Shown piece after piece: positions 33,808 to 42,396 of a stretch of 64,000 nucleotides of DNA. Source of the stretch: Microlunatus speluncae (GTDB lineage Bacteria; Actinomycetota; Actinomycetes; Propionibacteriales; Propionibacteriaceae); contig NZ_VKCZ01000005.1 of assembly GCF_009299835.1 (NCBI RefSeq), positions 1 through 64,000 of the forward strand, given 5' to 3'. Below the pieces are notes generated by a model. That model was not told where the DNA came from, did not search any database, and was given only the letters and a program-made list of their open reading frames with translations. How positions within the stretch are numbered: position 1 is the stretch's first letter; each line of letters begins with the position of its first letter. A program made the translations under genes and the position numbers.

Positions 33808-34283
33808 GGTGATCCGCCTCCGCCGGACTCCGGGGTCGGAGCCAGCCGGACCCGGTGCCGGGCCAGGACCGCGGCGAGCTCCGGCCCGAGGTCGGTGACC
33901 GGTACGTCGCCCGGCACCGCGGCGGCGAGGTCGGTGTGGAAGCGGCTCATCGCAGCGGTCTGGCTGATCACCAGGAAGCCGGCCGACGGGCTGAGCACGG
34001 TGAACGTGTGCCAGGCGTCCGGCGGGATGGTGATCGCGGAACCGGGCGCCAGGTCGACCGCCTGATCGTCGACCTGGACGATCATCCGGCCGTGCAGCAG
34101 GTAGTAGGCCTTGGCCCAGCCGGTCTGGTGCGGCGGGGTGGCCGGGCCGCGTGGGGCGTCCACCTCGAACACCTCGTAGCCGCCGTCCGTGTCGGCGGAG
34201 TCGATCTTGATCGTGAGCACCGCGTCCGGGGCCTTCAGCTCCGTGCCCTCGCCGGCGCCGCGGTGTCGTACTCGATGGGTCAT
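33801..34283 (-). CDS. cupin-domain protein
   Basis: A 160-residue single-domain cupin. The first motif region is PPHQTGWAKAYYLLHGRMIV and the second DLAPGSAITIPPDAWHTFTV, so a metal-binding His set is partly present (His in PPHQ and AWHTF). The role may be binding or a small enzyme; it is not predictable. The ATG is 87 bp from the divergent LuxR-type regulator, which is the likely controller. A much longer frame in the same register is antisense to that regulator and is rejected. Confidence 0.82.
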   Translation of the reverse strand: MTHRVRHRGAGEGTELKAPDAVLTIKIDSADTDGGYEVFEVDAPRGPATPPHQTGWAKAYYLLHGRMIVQVDDQAVDLAPGSAITIPPDAWHTFTVLSPSAGFLVISQTAAMSRFHTDLAAAVPGDVPVTDLGPELAAVLARHRVRLAPTPESGGGGSPC

Positions 34284-34370
34284 GGCAGCGACGTTAGGCC
34301 GCCGGGAATCGGCCGGGAATCCCAGAAATCGGGGGGTTCGGAACGTCTCCGCCGCGCGCATACTGAAGGC

Positions 34371-35405
34371 GTGTGGGAGGACCGGGCCGACCGAGCTCGG
34401 CGAGAGATCACGGCGCTGGCCGTCGACGGGGCCGGGGTCGGGGAACTTCACGCCGCCGCGATCGCGCTGGTCGAGCGGTCCGTTCCGACCGAGTTGAGTT
34501 GCTGGGCCACCCTCGATCCGGAGTCGTTGATGATCACCGCGATGATCAGCGGGGCGGCGCGGATCGATCCGGCCTACGAGCCGCGGCTGGCCGAAGCGGA
34601 GTATGCGCCGGCCGAGCCGCACGCGTTCGCCGCGCTGGCCCGGCGGAGCCAGTCGATCGCCCGGCTGTCCGACCTGCCGGAGCGAGAGCTCGCCCGCAGC
34701 CGCCGGCTGCACGACATCTGGCGCCCGCTCGGTCTGGATCGGGAGCTCCGGGTGCTGTTCCCCGACGCCGGCGCCTGGTGGGGCGCCGCCGGGCTGGTCC
34801 GGGCCGGGCCGGACTTCGGCCTCCGCGAGACCGAGTTCCTGGCCGCGGTCGCGCCCGCCGTCGGCGCCGCGACCCGGCTGGCGGTGCGCGCGGAGGCGGC
34901 CCGGTCCGGCACCGGACGGCCCGCCATCGTGGTGATCGACGACGGCGGCGAGCTCCGCGGCATGACCGCGGCGGCGCGCGACTGGCGGGACGGGGTCGAG
35001 GAGTTCACCCCGGGCCGGTTCCTGGTGATGATGCGGGTCCTCGCCGCCGGCGCCCGCTCCTCGGCCTCGGGCAGCTGCCGCGGCCGGCTGCGGGATGCGC
35101 GTGGCCGCTGGGCGCAGCTCGAGGCGAGCCCGTTGATCGGTGGCACCGGGGGACAGATCGCGATCACCATCGAGCCCACCGCCGGCGACCGGCTCGTCGT
35201 CCTGCTGTTGGCCGCGTACGGACTCTCGGCGCGCGAGCGCCAGATCTGCCGGGAGGTGCTGGCCGGCCACTCGACCGCCGAGATCGCCGACCGGCTCTTC
35301 ATCTCCACCCACACGGTCCAAGATCATCTCAAGTCCGTCTTCGGCAAGACCGGAGTCCGCAGCCGGGGCGAACTGATCGCCCGACTCCGCCCCGTCGACG
35401 CCTGA
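34371..35405 (+). CDS. LuxR-family transcriptional regulator
   Basis: A 344-residue regulator. The last 65 residues form the LuxR/GerE domain: GLSARERQICREVLAGHSTA, then DRLFISTHTVQDHLKSVFGK. The N-terminal about 200 residues look like a GAF/PAS-type sensor with no receiver Asp motif, so it is not a classical response regulator. The GTG start gives a short 5' spacing from the divergent cupin gene, which with DUF1304 is the probable target. Confidence 0.86.
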   Translation: MWEDRADRARREITALAVDGAGVGELHAAAIALVERSVPTELSCWATLDPESLMITAMISGAARIDPAYEPRLAEAEYAPAEPHAFAALARRSQSIARLSDLPERELARSRRLHDIWRPLGLDRELRVLFPDAGAWWGAAGLVRAGPDFGLRETEFLAAVAPAVGAATRLAVRAEAARSGTGRPAIVVIDDGGELRGMTAAARDWRDGVEEFTPGRFLVMMRVLAAGARSSASGSCRGRLRDARGRWAQLEASPLIGGTGGQIAITIEPTAGDRLVVLLLAAYGLSARERQICREVLAGHSTAEIADRLFISTHTVQDHLKSVFGKTGVRSRGELIARLRPVDA

Positions 35406-35421
35406 TCCCGCGCCACCTCAA

Positions 35422-35509
35422 CCCTGGAATTCGACCACCAGCGACCGGCCGGCGGCTCAGCTGCCGGCGTGTCGCCGCCCCGCGGGCGACTGCTGGTCGA
35501 ATTTCAGGG
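35422..35509. repeat. imperfect long inverted repeat
   Basis: CCCTGGAATTCGACCACCAG returns as GCTGGTCGAATTTCAGGG with further weaker pairing inside. It follows the LuxR gene by 17 bp and may be a terminator or a single copy of another palindromic repeat family. The rest of the 253-bp gap to the next gene shows nothing clear. Confidence 0.6.
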
Positions 35510-35658
35510 CGGCCCCCCGCAGCCATCGCGGCCAAGTTGATCACCACGGCAAACCTGGTCGAGGTCAAGGTGTTGTCCAGGGGCCCGCAGGGTTCCTTGA
35601 CCCTGGCGGCCCGGCGACCTAGGTTTCGGCGGAACCGGACAACGGAGGCAGCGGCATC

Positions 35659-37293
35659 ATGGTCGATCCCGTCAGCACGAATCCACCTCGAATCCCACGC
35701 CGACAGGCGCTCGGTGCGCTCTCCGCGGCGGCCGTGGCGGCCTCGGCGGTCGGCGCCCAGTGGCCCGTCCCGGCGGCGGCCGAGTCGCCGAGATCCCCGT
35801 ACCCGAAGGGAATCCGGCCGACCGAACTGTTCGTCGTCGACCGGGCCGGGCTCAGCGACGACGAGGCGATCATGATCGCCACCCTGCAGGGGCTGTTGGC
35901 CCGCCCGGACGGCGGCCGGCGGCAGGGGCCGGCGATCTATCTCGACCTGCCGAACGGCTACCGGTTCTGGCTGGACGACCTGACCGAGCGCTACGACCTG
36001 CCGGCGACCCGGGCCGACGATCCGTGGGCTCTGGTCGACCGGTTCGCCGATCGGATCGCCGGCTACGTCCTCTACCGCGCGGCCGATCCGACGATCAACG
36101 TCGCGACGACCGTGGCCGGCGTGCTCGGCGGGATCGCGGTGGCCGAGGCCGCCGAGGAGACCGCCGTTGACCATGGGCTGCGCCGGCTGGCCGACGTCCG
36201 CGACCGGGACGACGCGTGGGCCTGGCGGACGTACCGGACGAAACTCCGGAACGATCTGGTGATCGAACAGAAGGCCGATCCCGAGGTCGGGATGTTCACC
36301 CATCAGCTCCGCGACTACGCGACGATGGCGGGCGCGTTCACGTTCTACGACGGCAATTCCGACTTCCGCCGGTCGGTGGTCGAGGACCTCGATCCGGACG
36401 CGGCGGTGCTCGGCTGGGGTGATGCGCGGGAGGGGGAGGACGCCTTCGTTGGCGTCTCGTCCGCCGCCGGGGTCGCCTCCATCCCGGGTGACTGGGCCGC
36501 GAACCTGGCCTGTCTCTCCGGCCTGCCCGCGCCCCGGTTGCGGCAGCGGGCCCCGATCCGGCCGCGACCGCCGGGCCGGGCCCAGCACCAGGTCGCGTTC
36601 GTCGTCACCGACGGCGACAACGTGCAGTGGATGCTGAACGACCTGCCGACCGGGCCGAACTGGTTCGCCAGCCCGCGCCGCGGCACCTTCGACGTCGGCT
36701 GGGGCGTGCCGCCGTCGGCGATCGACCTCGCACCGTCCGTGCTCGACTGGTACTACCGCAACGCCTCCGCCGGGCCGCATCACGACCGGTTCGTCGTGGG
36801 TCCGTCCGGCGGCGGCTATCTGTATCCGAGCCGCTATCCGCGCGACGAGCTGGACCGGCACACCGCCCGGCTGGCGCGAGCGATGAAGCGCGCCGATCTC
36901 GGGGTGGTCCAGATCCTCGACTTCGAGTCGTTCGACGACCCCGACCTGTGGTCGGCCTACCTGCGCCATGATCAGATCACCGGCTTGATCTATCTGGAGT
37001 ACAGCCGGTACGACGGCCTGCGCGGCCGGGTCCGCTGGGTCGAGGACAAGCCGGTGATCTCGGCCCGGACCATGCTCTGGGACGGGCTCAGCTCACCGGA
37101 CCAGGTGATCGAGACCCTCAACGCCGCGGCCGCCGATCCGTCCTCCGCCGACGGCTACTCCGTGGTGATGCTGCACTGCTGGAGCATGTCGCTGGACGAC
37201 CTCGGCCACGTCGTCGACAACCTGGCGCCGCACGTCTCCGTGGTCACCCCGGACGCTCTGATCCGGATGATGACCCGCTACGTCGACCGCTGA
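35659..37293 (+). CDS. exported GxGYxYP-domain putative glycoside hydrolase
   Basis: A 544-residue protein with a twin-arginine signal (RRQALGALSAAAVAASAV, about residues 13-31) ending near PAAAES, so it is probably folded before export. The family signature is seen as GPSGGGYLYPSRYP (about 373-386). The N-terminal domain includes IATLQGLLARPD and IYLDLPNGYRFW, typical of this group. GxGYxYP proteins are regarded as putative glycoside hydrolases; activity has not been assigned from sequence here. It is convergent with the next gene, with one base between the stops. Confidence 0.85.
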   Translation: MVDPVSTNPPRIPRRQALGALSAAAVAASAVGAQWPVPAAAESPRSPYPKGIRPTELFVVDRAGLSDDEAIMIATLQGLLARPDGGRRQGPAIYLDLPNGYRFWLDDLTERYDLPATRADDPWALVDRFADRIAGYVLYRAADPTINVATTVAGVLGGIAVAEAAEETAVDHGLRRLADVRDRDDAWAWRTYRTKLRNDLVIEQKADPEVGMFTHQLRDYATMAGAFTFYDGNSDFRRSVVEDLDPDAAVLGWGDAREGEDAFVGVSSAAGVASIPGDWAANLACLSGLPAPRLRQRAPIRPRPPGRAQHQVAFVVTDGDNVQWMLNDLPTGPNWFASPRRGTFDVGWGVPPSAIDLAPSVLDWYYRNASAGPHHDRFVVGPSGGGYLYPSRYPRDELDRHTARLARAMKRADLGVVQILDFESFDDPDLWSAYLRHDQITGLIYLEYSRYDGLRGRVRWVEDKPVISARTMLWDGLSSPDQVIETLNAAAADPSSADGYSVVMLHCWSMSLDDLGHVVDNLAPHVSVVTPDALIRMMTRYVDR

Positions 37294-37294
37294 C

Positions 37295-38047
37295 TCACGA
37301 CCCTAGGGTGCGGGCGAAGAGGTCCTGGAGTTCGCGGAAGTGGCGCTCGGCGCCCGCCTCGTCGTAGCTTGACGTGTCGGCCATGGTGTAGCCGTGCTGG
37401 GCGCCGGGGTAGACGGCAGTGGTGAAGGTGATCCCGGCCGACCTCATCGCCTCGTCGAGGGCGGCGATCGCCTCCGGCGGGTTGGACCGGTCGTTGTCGG
37501 CGTGGCCGGCCAGCACCTCGGCGGTCGCGGTGGTGATCACCCGGTGCACGCTGTCCGGCTCGTCGGTGACCAGGTTGCCGGCGTGGAAGGCGCCGGCGGC
37601 CCGGATCCGGTCCGGGTGCGCGGCCGCGGCCCGCAGCGCCAGCATCCCGCCCATGCAGTAGCCGGTGGCCCCGATCCGGGCGCCGTCGACGCCGGGCTGG
37701 GCGGCGAGCTGGTCCAGGCAACCGGCCAGGTCGCGGAGCAGATTCGGGGTCTCCATCCCGGTGCGCCGGCTGCCCATGGTGCCGAAGAACGCCTCCCGGG
37801 CGCCGGGTTCGCGCAGGTCGGCCTGCGGGGCCAGCTCGGCGGCGGTGCCGGCCCGGTAGAACACGTTCGGGGCGAACACGGTGTAGCCCCAGGCAGCGAT
37901 CCGGTCGGCCATCAGCTCGATCTGCGGCCGGAGCCCGATGGCGTCGATCAGCAGCAGCACCCCGGCATGCGGCCCGTCGGGCCCGGGCACCAGATAGGCC
38001 TCGGCCGTTCCGTCGGGTGCTTCGAAGTTGATCGTCTGCCCTGCCAT
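37295..38047 (-). CDS. dienelactone hydrolase family protein
   Basis: A 250-residue alpha/beta hydrolase. The nucleophile is Cys in the elbow GYCMGG (about residues 129-134), as in true dienelactone hydrolases. An Asp in AGHADNDRSNPPEA and the late His in GAQHGYTMAD complete the triad. It may hydrolyse dienelactone or other small esters. The divergent neighbour is a hydroquinone reductase-like gene, compatible with aromatic compound breakdown, but no ring-cleavage gene is nearby. Confidence 0.9.
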   Translation of the reverse strand: MAGQTINFEAPDGTAEAYLVPGPDGPHAGVLLLIDAIGLRPQIELMADRIAAWGYTVFAPNVFYRAGTAAELAPQADLREPGAREAFFGTMGSRRTGMETPNLLRDLAGCLDQLAAQPGVDGARIGATGYCMGGMLALRAAAAHPDRIRAAGAFHAGNLVTDEPDSVHRVITTATAEVLAGHADNDRSNPPEAIAALDEAMRSAGITFTTAVYPGAQHGYTMADTSSYDEAGAERHFRELQDLFARTLGS

Positions 38048-38142
38048 CGCAGATGTTCCTTCCGCTCGTCCTGATCGTCCAGGATCGAGGGTACGGCGAC
38101 GCCGCCGCGAGCCAGCGTGGGGTCGGCGCTAACCTCGCAGTC

Positions 38143-39180
38143 ATGAGCGATCGCGACGACGAGGGCACGGCGGGCACGTATGTCGAGGCCGGCGAGTTCA
38201 AGCGGGACACGAACTACATCACCACCCGGATCACGGCCGACGGCCGCGACGGCTATCCGGTGGAAGCCGGCCGCTACCGGCTGATCGCGGCTCGGGCCTG
38301 CCCCTGGGCCAACCGGACCTTGATCGTCCGGCGGCTGCTCGGGCTGGAGGACGCGATCTCGCTCGGGCTCTGCGGGCCGACCCATGATCAACGCAGCTGG
38401 ACGTTTGATCTTGATCCCGGCGGGGTCGATCCGGTGCTCGGCTACGAGCGGCTGCAGCAGGCCTACTTCGCCCGGGTCCCGGACTATCCCCGCGGCATCA
38501 CGGTGCCGGCGATCGTCGACGTGCCGACCAAGGCCGTGGTGACCAACGACTACCGGCAGATCACGATCGACTTCGAGACCGAGTGGACCGCCTACCATCG
38601 CGACGGCGCCCCCGACCTCTATCCCGATGATCACCGCGACGAGATCGACGAGGTGTCGGAGTTGATCTTCAAGGACGTCAACAACGGCGTCTACCGGTGC
38701 GGGTTCGCCGGCTCCCAGCAGGCGTACGAGGATGCCTACGACCGGCTGTTCTCCCGGCTGGACTGGCTGACCGAGCGGCTCCGCGGGCAGCGCTATCTGG
38801 TCGGCGACACGATCACCGAGGCCGACGTACGGCTGTTCACCACCCTGGCCCGCTTCGACCCGGTGTATCACGGTCACTTCAAGTGCAACCGGCACAAGCT
38901 GTCCGAGCTGGACGTGCTGTGGGCCTACGCCCGGGACCTGTTCAGCACCCCCGGATTCGGTGACACGACCGACTTCGTCCAGATCAAGCAGCACTACTAC
39001 ATCGTGCACACCGACATCAATCCGACCAAGATCGTTCCGGCCGGCCCCGACCTGGCCAACTGGCGTGAGCCGCATCACCGGGAGCAGCTCGGCGGCCGCC
39101 CGTTCGGTGACGGCACTCCGCCGGCGCCGCCGCGGCCGGGCGAGCTGGTGCCGGTCGAGGCCGGAGTCCCGACAGCCTGA
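38143..39180 (+). CDS. Ecm4/YqjG-type thiol-hydroquinone reductase (GST superfamily)
   Basis: A 345-residue GST-like enzyme of the glutathionyl-hydroquinone reductase group. The active-site Cys is in ARACPWANRTLIV (about residue 54). SIGLCGP-like LGLCGPTHDQRSWTF, TVPAIVDVPTKAVVTND and the C-terminal ITEADVRLFTTLARFDPVYH are hallmark segments. The family reduces S-conjugated hydroquinones. Actinobacteria normally use mycothiol, so the natural thiol may differ. The ATG at MSDRDDEG is preferred; codons before it have no family similarity. Confidence 0.9.
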   Translation: MSDRDDEGTAGTYVEAGEFKRDTNYITTRITADGRDGYPVEAGRYRLIAARACPWANRTLIVRRLLGLEDAISLGLCGPTHDQRSWTFDLDPGGVDPVLGYERLQQAYFARVPDYPRGITVPAIVDVPTKAVVTNDYRQITIDFETEWTAYHRDGAPDLYPDDHRDEIDEVSELIFKDVNNGVYRCGFAGSQQAYEDAYDRLFSRLDWLTERLRGQRYLVGDTITEADVRLFTTLARFDPVYHGHFKCNRHKLSELDVLWAYARDLFSTPGFGDTTDFVQIKQHYYIVHTDINPTKIVPAGPDLANWREPHHREQLGGRPFGDGTPPAPPRPGELVPVEAGVPTA

Positions 39181-39219
39181 TCCGGGAATGCGGCCGGCGC
39201 CGGGCCGGTTGTCGTGATC

Positions 39220-40056
39220 ATGGTGACAACGAAGAACGGCGTAGGCGTCTGGCAGCGATCCGATCTGGTCGAGCCCGAACTGGCCCGATCCCTGGAGGAG
39301 CTCGGCTATCGGTCGATCTGGCTCGGGCTGTCTCCCGGAGATCTGATCAAGGTCGAGGAGCTACTGGCCGCGACCGAACGGATCGTCGTCGGCACCGGGA
39401 TCGTGAACATGTGGGCCGACGAGGCGGAGCCGGTCGCCGCGGCCTATCACCGGGTCGTCGGTCGCTACCCGGGACGGTTCGTGCTCGGGGTGGGGATCGG
39501 TCATCCGGAGGCGACCAAGGAGTACCGGAGCCCGTACGCGACGATCGTCGACTATCTGGACCGGCTGGACGCCGCCGGGGTGCCGCGCGAGGACGTCGTC
39601 CTGGCGGCGCTCGGCCCCAAGGTGTTGCGACTGGCCGCGGAGCGGACCGCCGGCCCGCACCCGTATCTGGTGACGCCGGAACACACCCGCCGGTCCCGGG
39701 AGCTGATCGGCGCCGGCCCGTTCATCGCCACCGAACAGAAGGTCGTGCTGGATCCCGATCCGGTCACCGCCCGGCAGCTCGGCCGGGACCGGGTGGGGTT
39801 CTACCTGGAGCTGCGCAACTACCTCAGCAACCTGCGCACGCTCGGCTTCACCGACGACGACTTCGCCGCCGGCGGCAGCGACCGGCTGATCGACGCCCTG
39901 GCGCCGCACGGCGACGCGGCGACCGTCGCGGCGGCGCTGACGGCCCACCTGGACGCGGGGGCGGACCAGGTGGTGCTGCAGTTGCTCAGCCGCGACGGTG
40001 ACGATCCGGTCCCCGGCTACAAGGCGATCGCGGTGGCGCTCGGCCTCGACGGCTGA
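39220..40056 (+). CDS. LLM-class F420-type oxidoreductase
   Basis: A 278-residue luciferase-like monooxygenase fold protein. GYRSIWLGLSPGDL, TERIVVGTGIVNMWA and FVLGVGIGHPEATKEY are the usual barrel strands of the TIGR03620-like F420-dependent group. Such enzymes use reduced F420 or FMNH2; the substrate is unknown. The ATG within TGATCATG is chosen; a GTG two codons upstream is possible. Confidence 0.88.
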   Translation: MVTTKNGVGVWQRSDLVEPELARSLEELGYRSIWLGLSPGDLIKVEELLAATERIVVGTGIVNMWADEAEPVAAAYHRVVGRYPGRFVLGVGIGHPEATKEYRSPYATIVDYLDRLDAAGVPREDVVLAALGPKVLRLAAERTAGPHPYLVTPEHTRRSRELIGAGPFIATEQKVVLDPDPVTARQLGRDRVGFYLELRNYLSNLRTLGFTDDDFAAGGSDRLIDALAPHGDAATVAAALTAHLDAGADQVVLQLLSRDGDDPVPGYKAIAVALGLDG

Positions 40057-40066
40057 GCCGGTCGGG

Positions 40067-40528
40067 TCACTCGCAGCTGACGCCGGACGACACCGCTCCG
40101 GTACGCCAGCCGGCGACCACCCGGCCGTCCTGGCGCACGGTGACCGTGGTGATCGTGGTCGAGCCGGAGGTGCTGACCTTGGCCTCGATCTCGAGGCCGC
40201 GCTCGGCCGCGGCGGCCCTCGCCGCGTCCAGATCCCAGCCGTCGCCGGCGGCGTCGTAGACCTGCTCGACCTGCTCGCAGACGTCGTCGGCGGCGATCCA
40301 GCTGTGCACGTGGAACGCGAACACGGCCAACAGGACCGCGACGCCGAGATAGATCACCCGGACCAGGCCGGACGGCAGGTCGCCGAGGCGGACCCGGCGG
40401 TCGTCGGAGGATCGGCGATCGCCGTCGGACAGCCGCATGGTCCAGCTCCGGAACAGGTCGGGCTTCGCGACGATCACCAGGCAGAACAACGCCAGCGCAC
40501 CGAGCAGCCACGGCAGCAGTTGCAGCAC
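40067..40528 (-). CDS. hypothetical two-segment membrane protein
   Basis: A 153-residue protein not assigned to a family. Two membrane segments (about residues 4-21 and 55-73) flank a short charged loop, and an extracytoplasmic C-terminal part of about 80 residues has two Cys residues (DVCEQ and the final SCE) that could form a disulfide. It reads away from the qcrB terminator and is convergent with the F420-type gene. Confidence 0.7.
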   Translation of the reverse strand: MLQLLPWLLGALALFCLVIVAKPDLFRSWTMRLSDGDRRSSDDRRVRLGDLPSGLVRVIYLGVAVLLAVFAFHVHSWIAADDVCEQVEQVYDAAGDGWDLDAARAAAAERGLEIEAKVSTSGSTTITTVTVRQDGRVVAGWRTGAVSSGVSCE

Positions 40529-40563
40529 GCTTCGACCCTACCGGCGGCATCGCCCCGGGAATG

Positions 40564-40604
40564 CGGAACGCCACCCCTGCCGAGTCGGCGGAGGTGGCGT
40601 TCCG
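40564..40604 (-). terminator. hairpin terminator after qcrB
   Basis: CGGAACGCCACC (40564-40575) and GGTGGCGTTCCG (40593-40604) are perfectly complementary, with further pairing (GCCGA/TCGGC) inside the loop. It begins 8 bases beyond the qcrB stop. There is no T-run, which is common for terminators in such GC-rich genomes. Confidence 0.8.
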
Positions 40605-40611
40605 AACGGAT

Positions 40612-42396
40612 TCAGTGCGTGGTCGACTCGGTCTTCTTGGCCTCGTCGCCGGCCTCGAGCTCCGGGTGATCCGCGCCCTCGACCTCGTGATCACCGTGGC
40701 CGTTGCCGTGCCCGTTGCCATGGCCGTTGCCGTGCGCCTGATGCTCGGCGGCGGCCTCGAGCTCGGCCCGGGTCGGCTTGCGCAGGGCGTCGCGGTAGAA
40801 GAACCGGGTGGCCAGCCGGCGCAGGTTCTCCGCCTTGACCTCGGCATCACGCATCCCGTCGCCCTCGCCGTCCTTGATCGGCTCCAGCGGCAGATACTCC
40901 CGATGCTGGGTGAGGGTGTAGGCCTCGTCCCGGCTGACCGGGACATGGACCTCGGCGTACTCACCGGACGGCGAGCGGACGATGACCCCGGTCTCCGCGC
41001 CGTGCAGCAGCCGGGCTTCGTCCCGCCGCTGCAGGCCGATGCAGACCCGCTTGGTGATCAGGAAGGCCAGCACCGGGCCGACGAACACGGCAACCCGGAG
41101 GACGTCGGTCACCGAGTTCAGCGACACGTCGAACAGCACGGCCAGCAGGTCGTTGCCACCACCGGCCCAGAAGAGGCCGTAGCAGGTGATCCCGGCGACA
41201 CCGAACGCGGTCCGGGTCGGGTTGTTCCGCGGCCGCTCCAGGATGTGGTGCTCGGAGTTGTCGCCGGTCACCCATCGTTCCAGGAACGGGTAGGCCACCA
41301 GGATCCCCGGGAACAGCATCATCAGCCCGACGCCGGGGATGAAGACGTTCCAGGACCAGGTGGTGCCGCCAATGTGCGACTCCAGGCCCGGCATGATCCG
41401 GACCGCGCCCTCGACGAAGCCCAGATACCAGTCCGGCTGCGAGCCGGCGGTCACCTCGGCCGGGTTGTACGGTCCGTACTCCCACACCGGGTTGATCTGC
41501 ATCAGCGCACCCATCAGGGCGATCACGCCGAACACGATGAAGAAGAAGCCGCCGGCCTTGGCCATGTAGACCGGGAACAGGGGATAGCCGACGACGTTCT
41601 TCTCGGTCCGGCCCGGGCCCGGGTACTGGGTGTGCTTCTGGAAGAACACCAGCCCGACGTGGGCCGCGATCATGCCGAGCAGGATCGCCGGCACCAGCAG
41701 GATGTGGGCCATGTAGAACCGGGAGATGATCAGATCGCCCGGGAACTCGCCGCCGAAGATGAAGAACTCGGCCCAGGTGCCGATCAGCGGCACCGACCGG
41801 GTCAGGCCGTCGACGAAGCGCACGCCGGTGCCGGAGAGCAGGTCGTCCGGCAGCGAGTAGCCGGTCAGACCGGCGATGATCGTGGTCATCAGCAGCCCGA
41901 CGCCGAGCAGCCAGTTCAGCTCCCGCGGCTTGCGGAAGGCGCCGGTGAAGAACACCCGCATCATGTGCGCGTACATCGCGACCACGAACAGCAGCGCCGC
42001 CCAGTGGTGCATCTGCCGGATCAGCAGGCCGCCGCGGATGTCGAAGGAGATGTTCAGGGTGGAGGCGAAGGCCTCCGACATGTGCAGGCCCTTGAGCAGC
42101 TGGTACGAGCCGTCGTACTCGATCTCCGCCATCGACGGCTTGAACCACAGGGTCAGGAAGACACCGGTGATCAACAAGACGATGAACGAATACATCGCGA
42201 TCTCGCCGAGCAGGAACGACCAGTGATCCGGGAAGATCTTGCGCAGGTTCGCCCGGCCCATCTTGGCCACGCTGAACCGCTCATCGGCCCAGCCCGCCGG
42301 ACCGGCGGCAGCCTTGAGCACAGGTCCGGGCTGCTTGGCCGGGGTCTGGGCCTCGGTCGCCGAACTCTCGGTGACCTGTTTGGCCGGCTTCGCCAT
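40612..42396 (-). CDS. qcrB: cytochrome bc1 complex cytochrome b subunit
   Basis: A 594-residue membrane subunit that oxidises menaquinol and passes electrons to the Rieske protein and haem. Two bis-His haem helices are seen around QMHHWAALLFVVAMYAHMMR and FYMAHILLVPA. The Qo-site motif appears as PDWY rather than PEWY. Actinobacterial QcrB is longer than mitochondrial cytochrome b, as here. The cytoplasmic tail ends with an unusual low-complexity HGNGHGNGHGNGHGDHE run (about residues 560-577). The ATG overlaps the qcrA stop by one base. Confidence 0.97.
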   Translation of the reverse strand: MAKPAKQVTESSATEAQTPAKQPGPVLKAAAGPAGWADERFSVAKMGRANLRKIFPDHWSFLLGEIAMYSFIVLLITGVFLTLWFKPSMAEIEYDGSYQLLKGLHMSEAFASTLNISFDIRGGLLIRQMHHWAALLFVVAMYAHMMRVFFTGAFRKPRELNWLLGVGLLMTTIIAGLTGYSLPDDLLSGTGVRFVDGLTRSVPLIGTWAEFFIFGGEFPGDLIISRFYMAHILLVPAILLGMIAAHVGLVFFQKHTQYPGPGRTEKNVVGYPLFPVYMAKAGGFFFIVFGVIALMGALMQINPVWEYGPYNPAEVTAGSQPDWYLGFVEGAVRIMPGLESHIGGTTWSWNVFIPGVGLMMLFPGILVAYPFLERWVTGDNSEHHILERPRNNPTRTAFGVAGITCYGLFWAGGGNDLLAVLFDVSLNSVTDVLRVAVFVGPVLAFLITKRVCIGLQRRDEARLLHGAETGVIVRSPSGEYAEVHVPVSRDEAYTLTQHREYLPLEPIKDGEGDGMRDAEVKAENLRRLATRFFYRDALRKPTRAELEAAAEHQAHGNGHGNGHGNGHGDHEVEGADHPELEAGDEAKKTESTTH

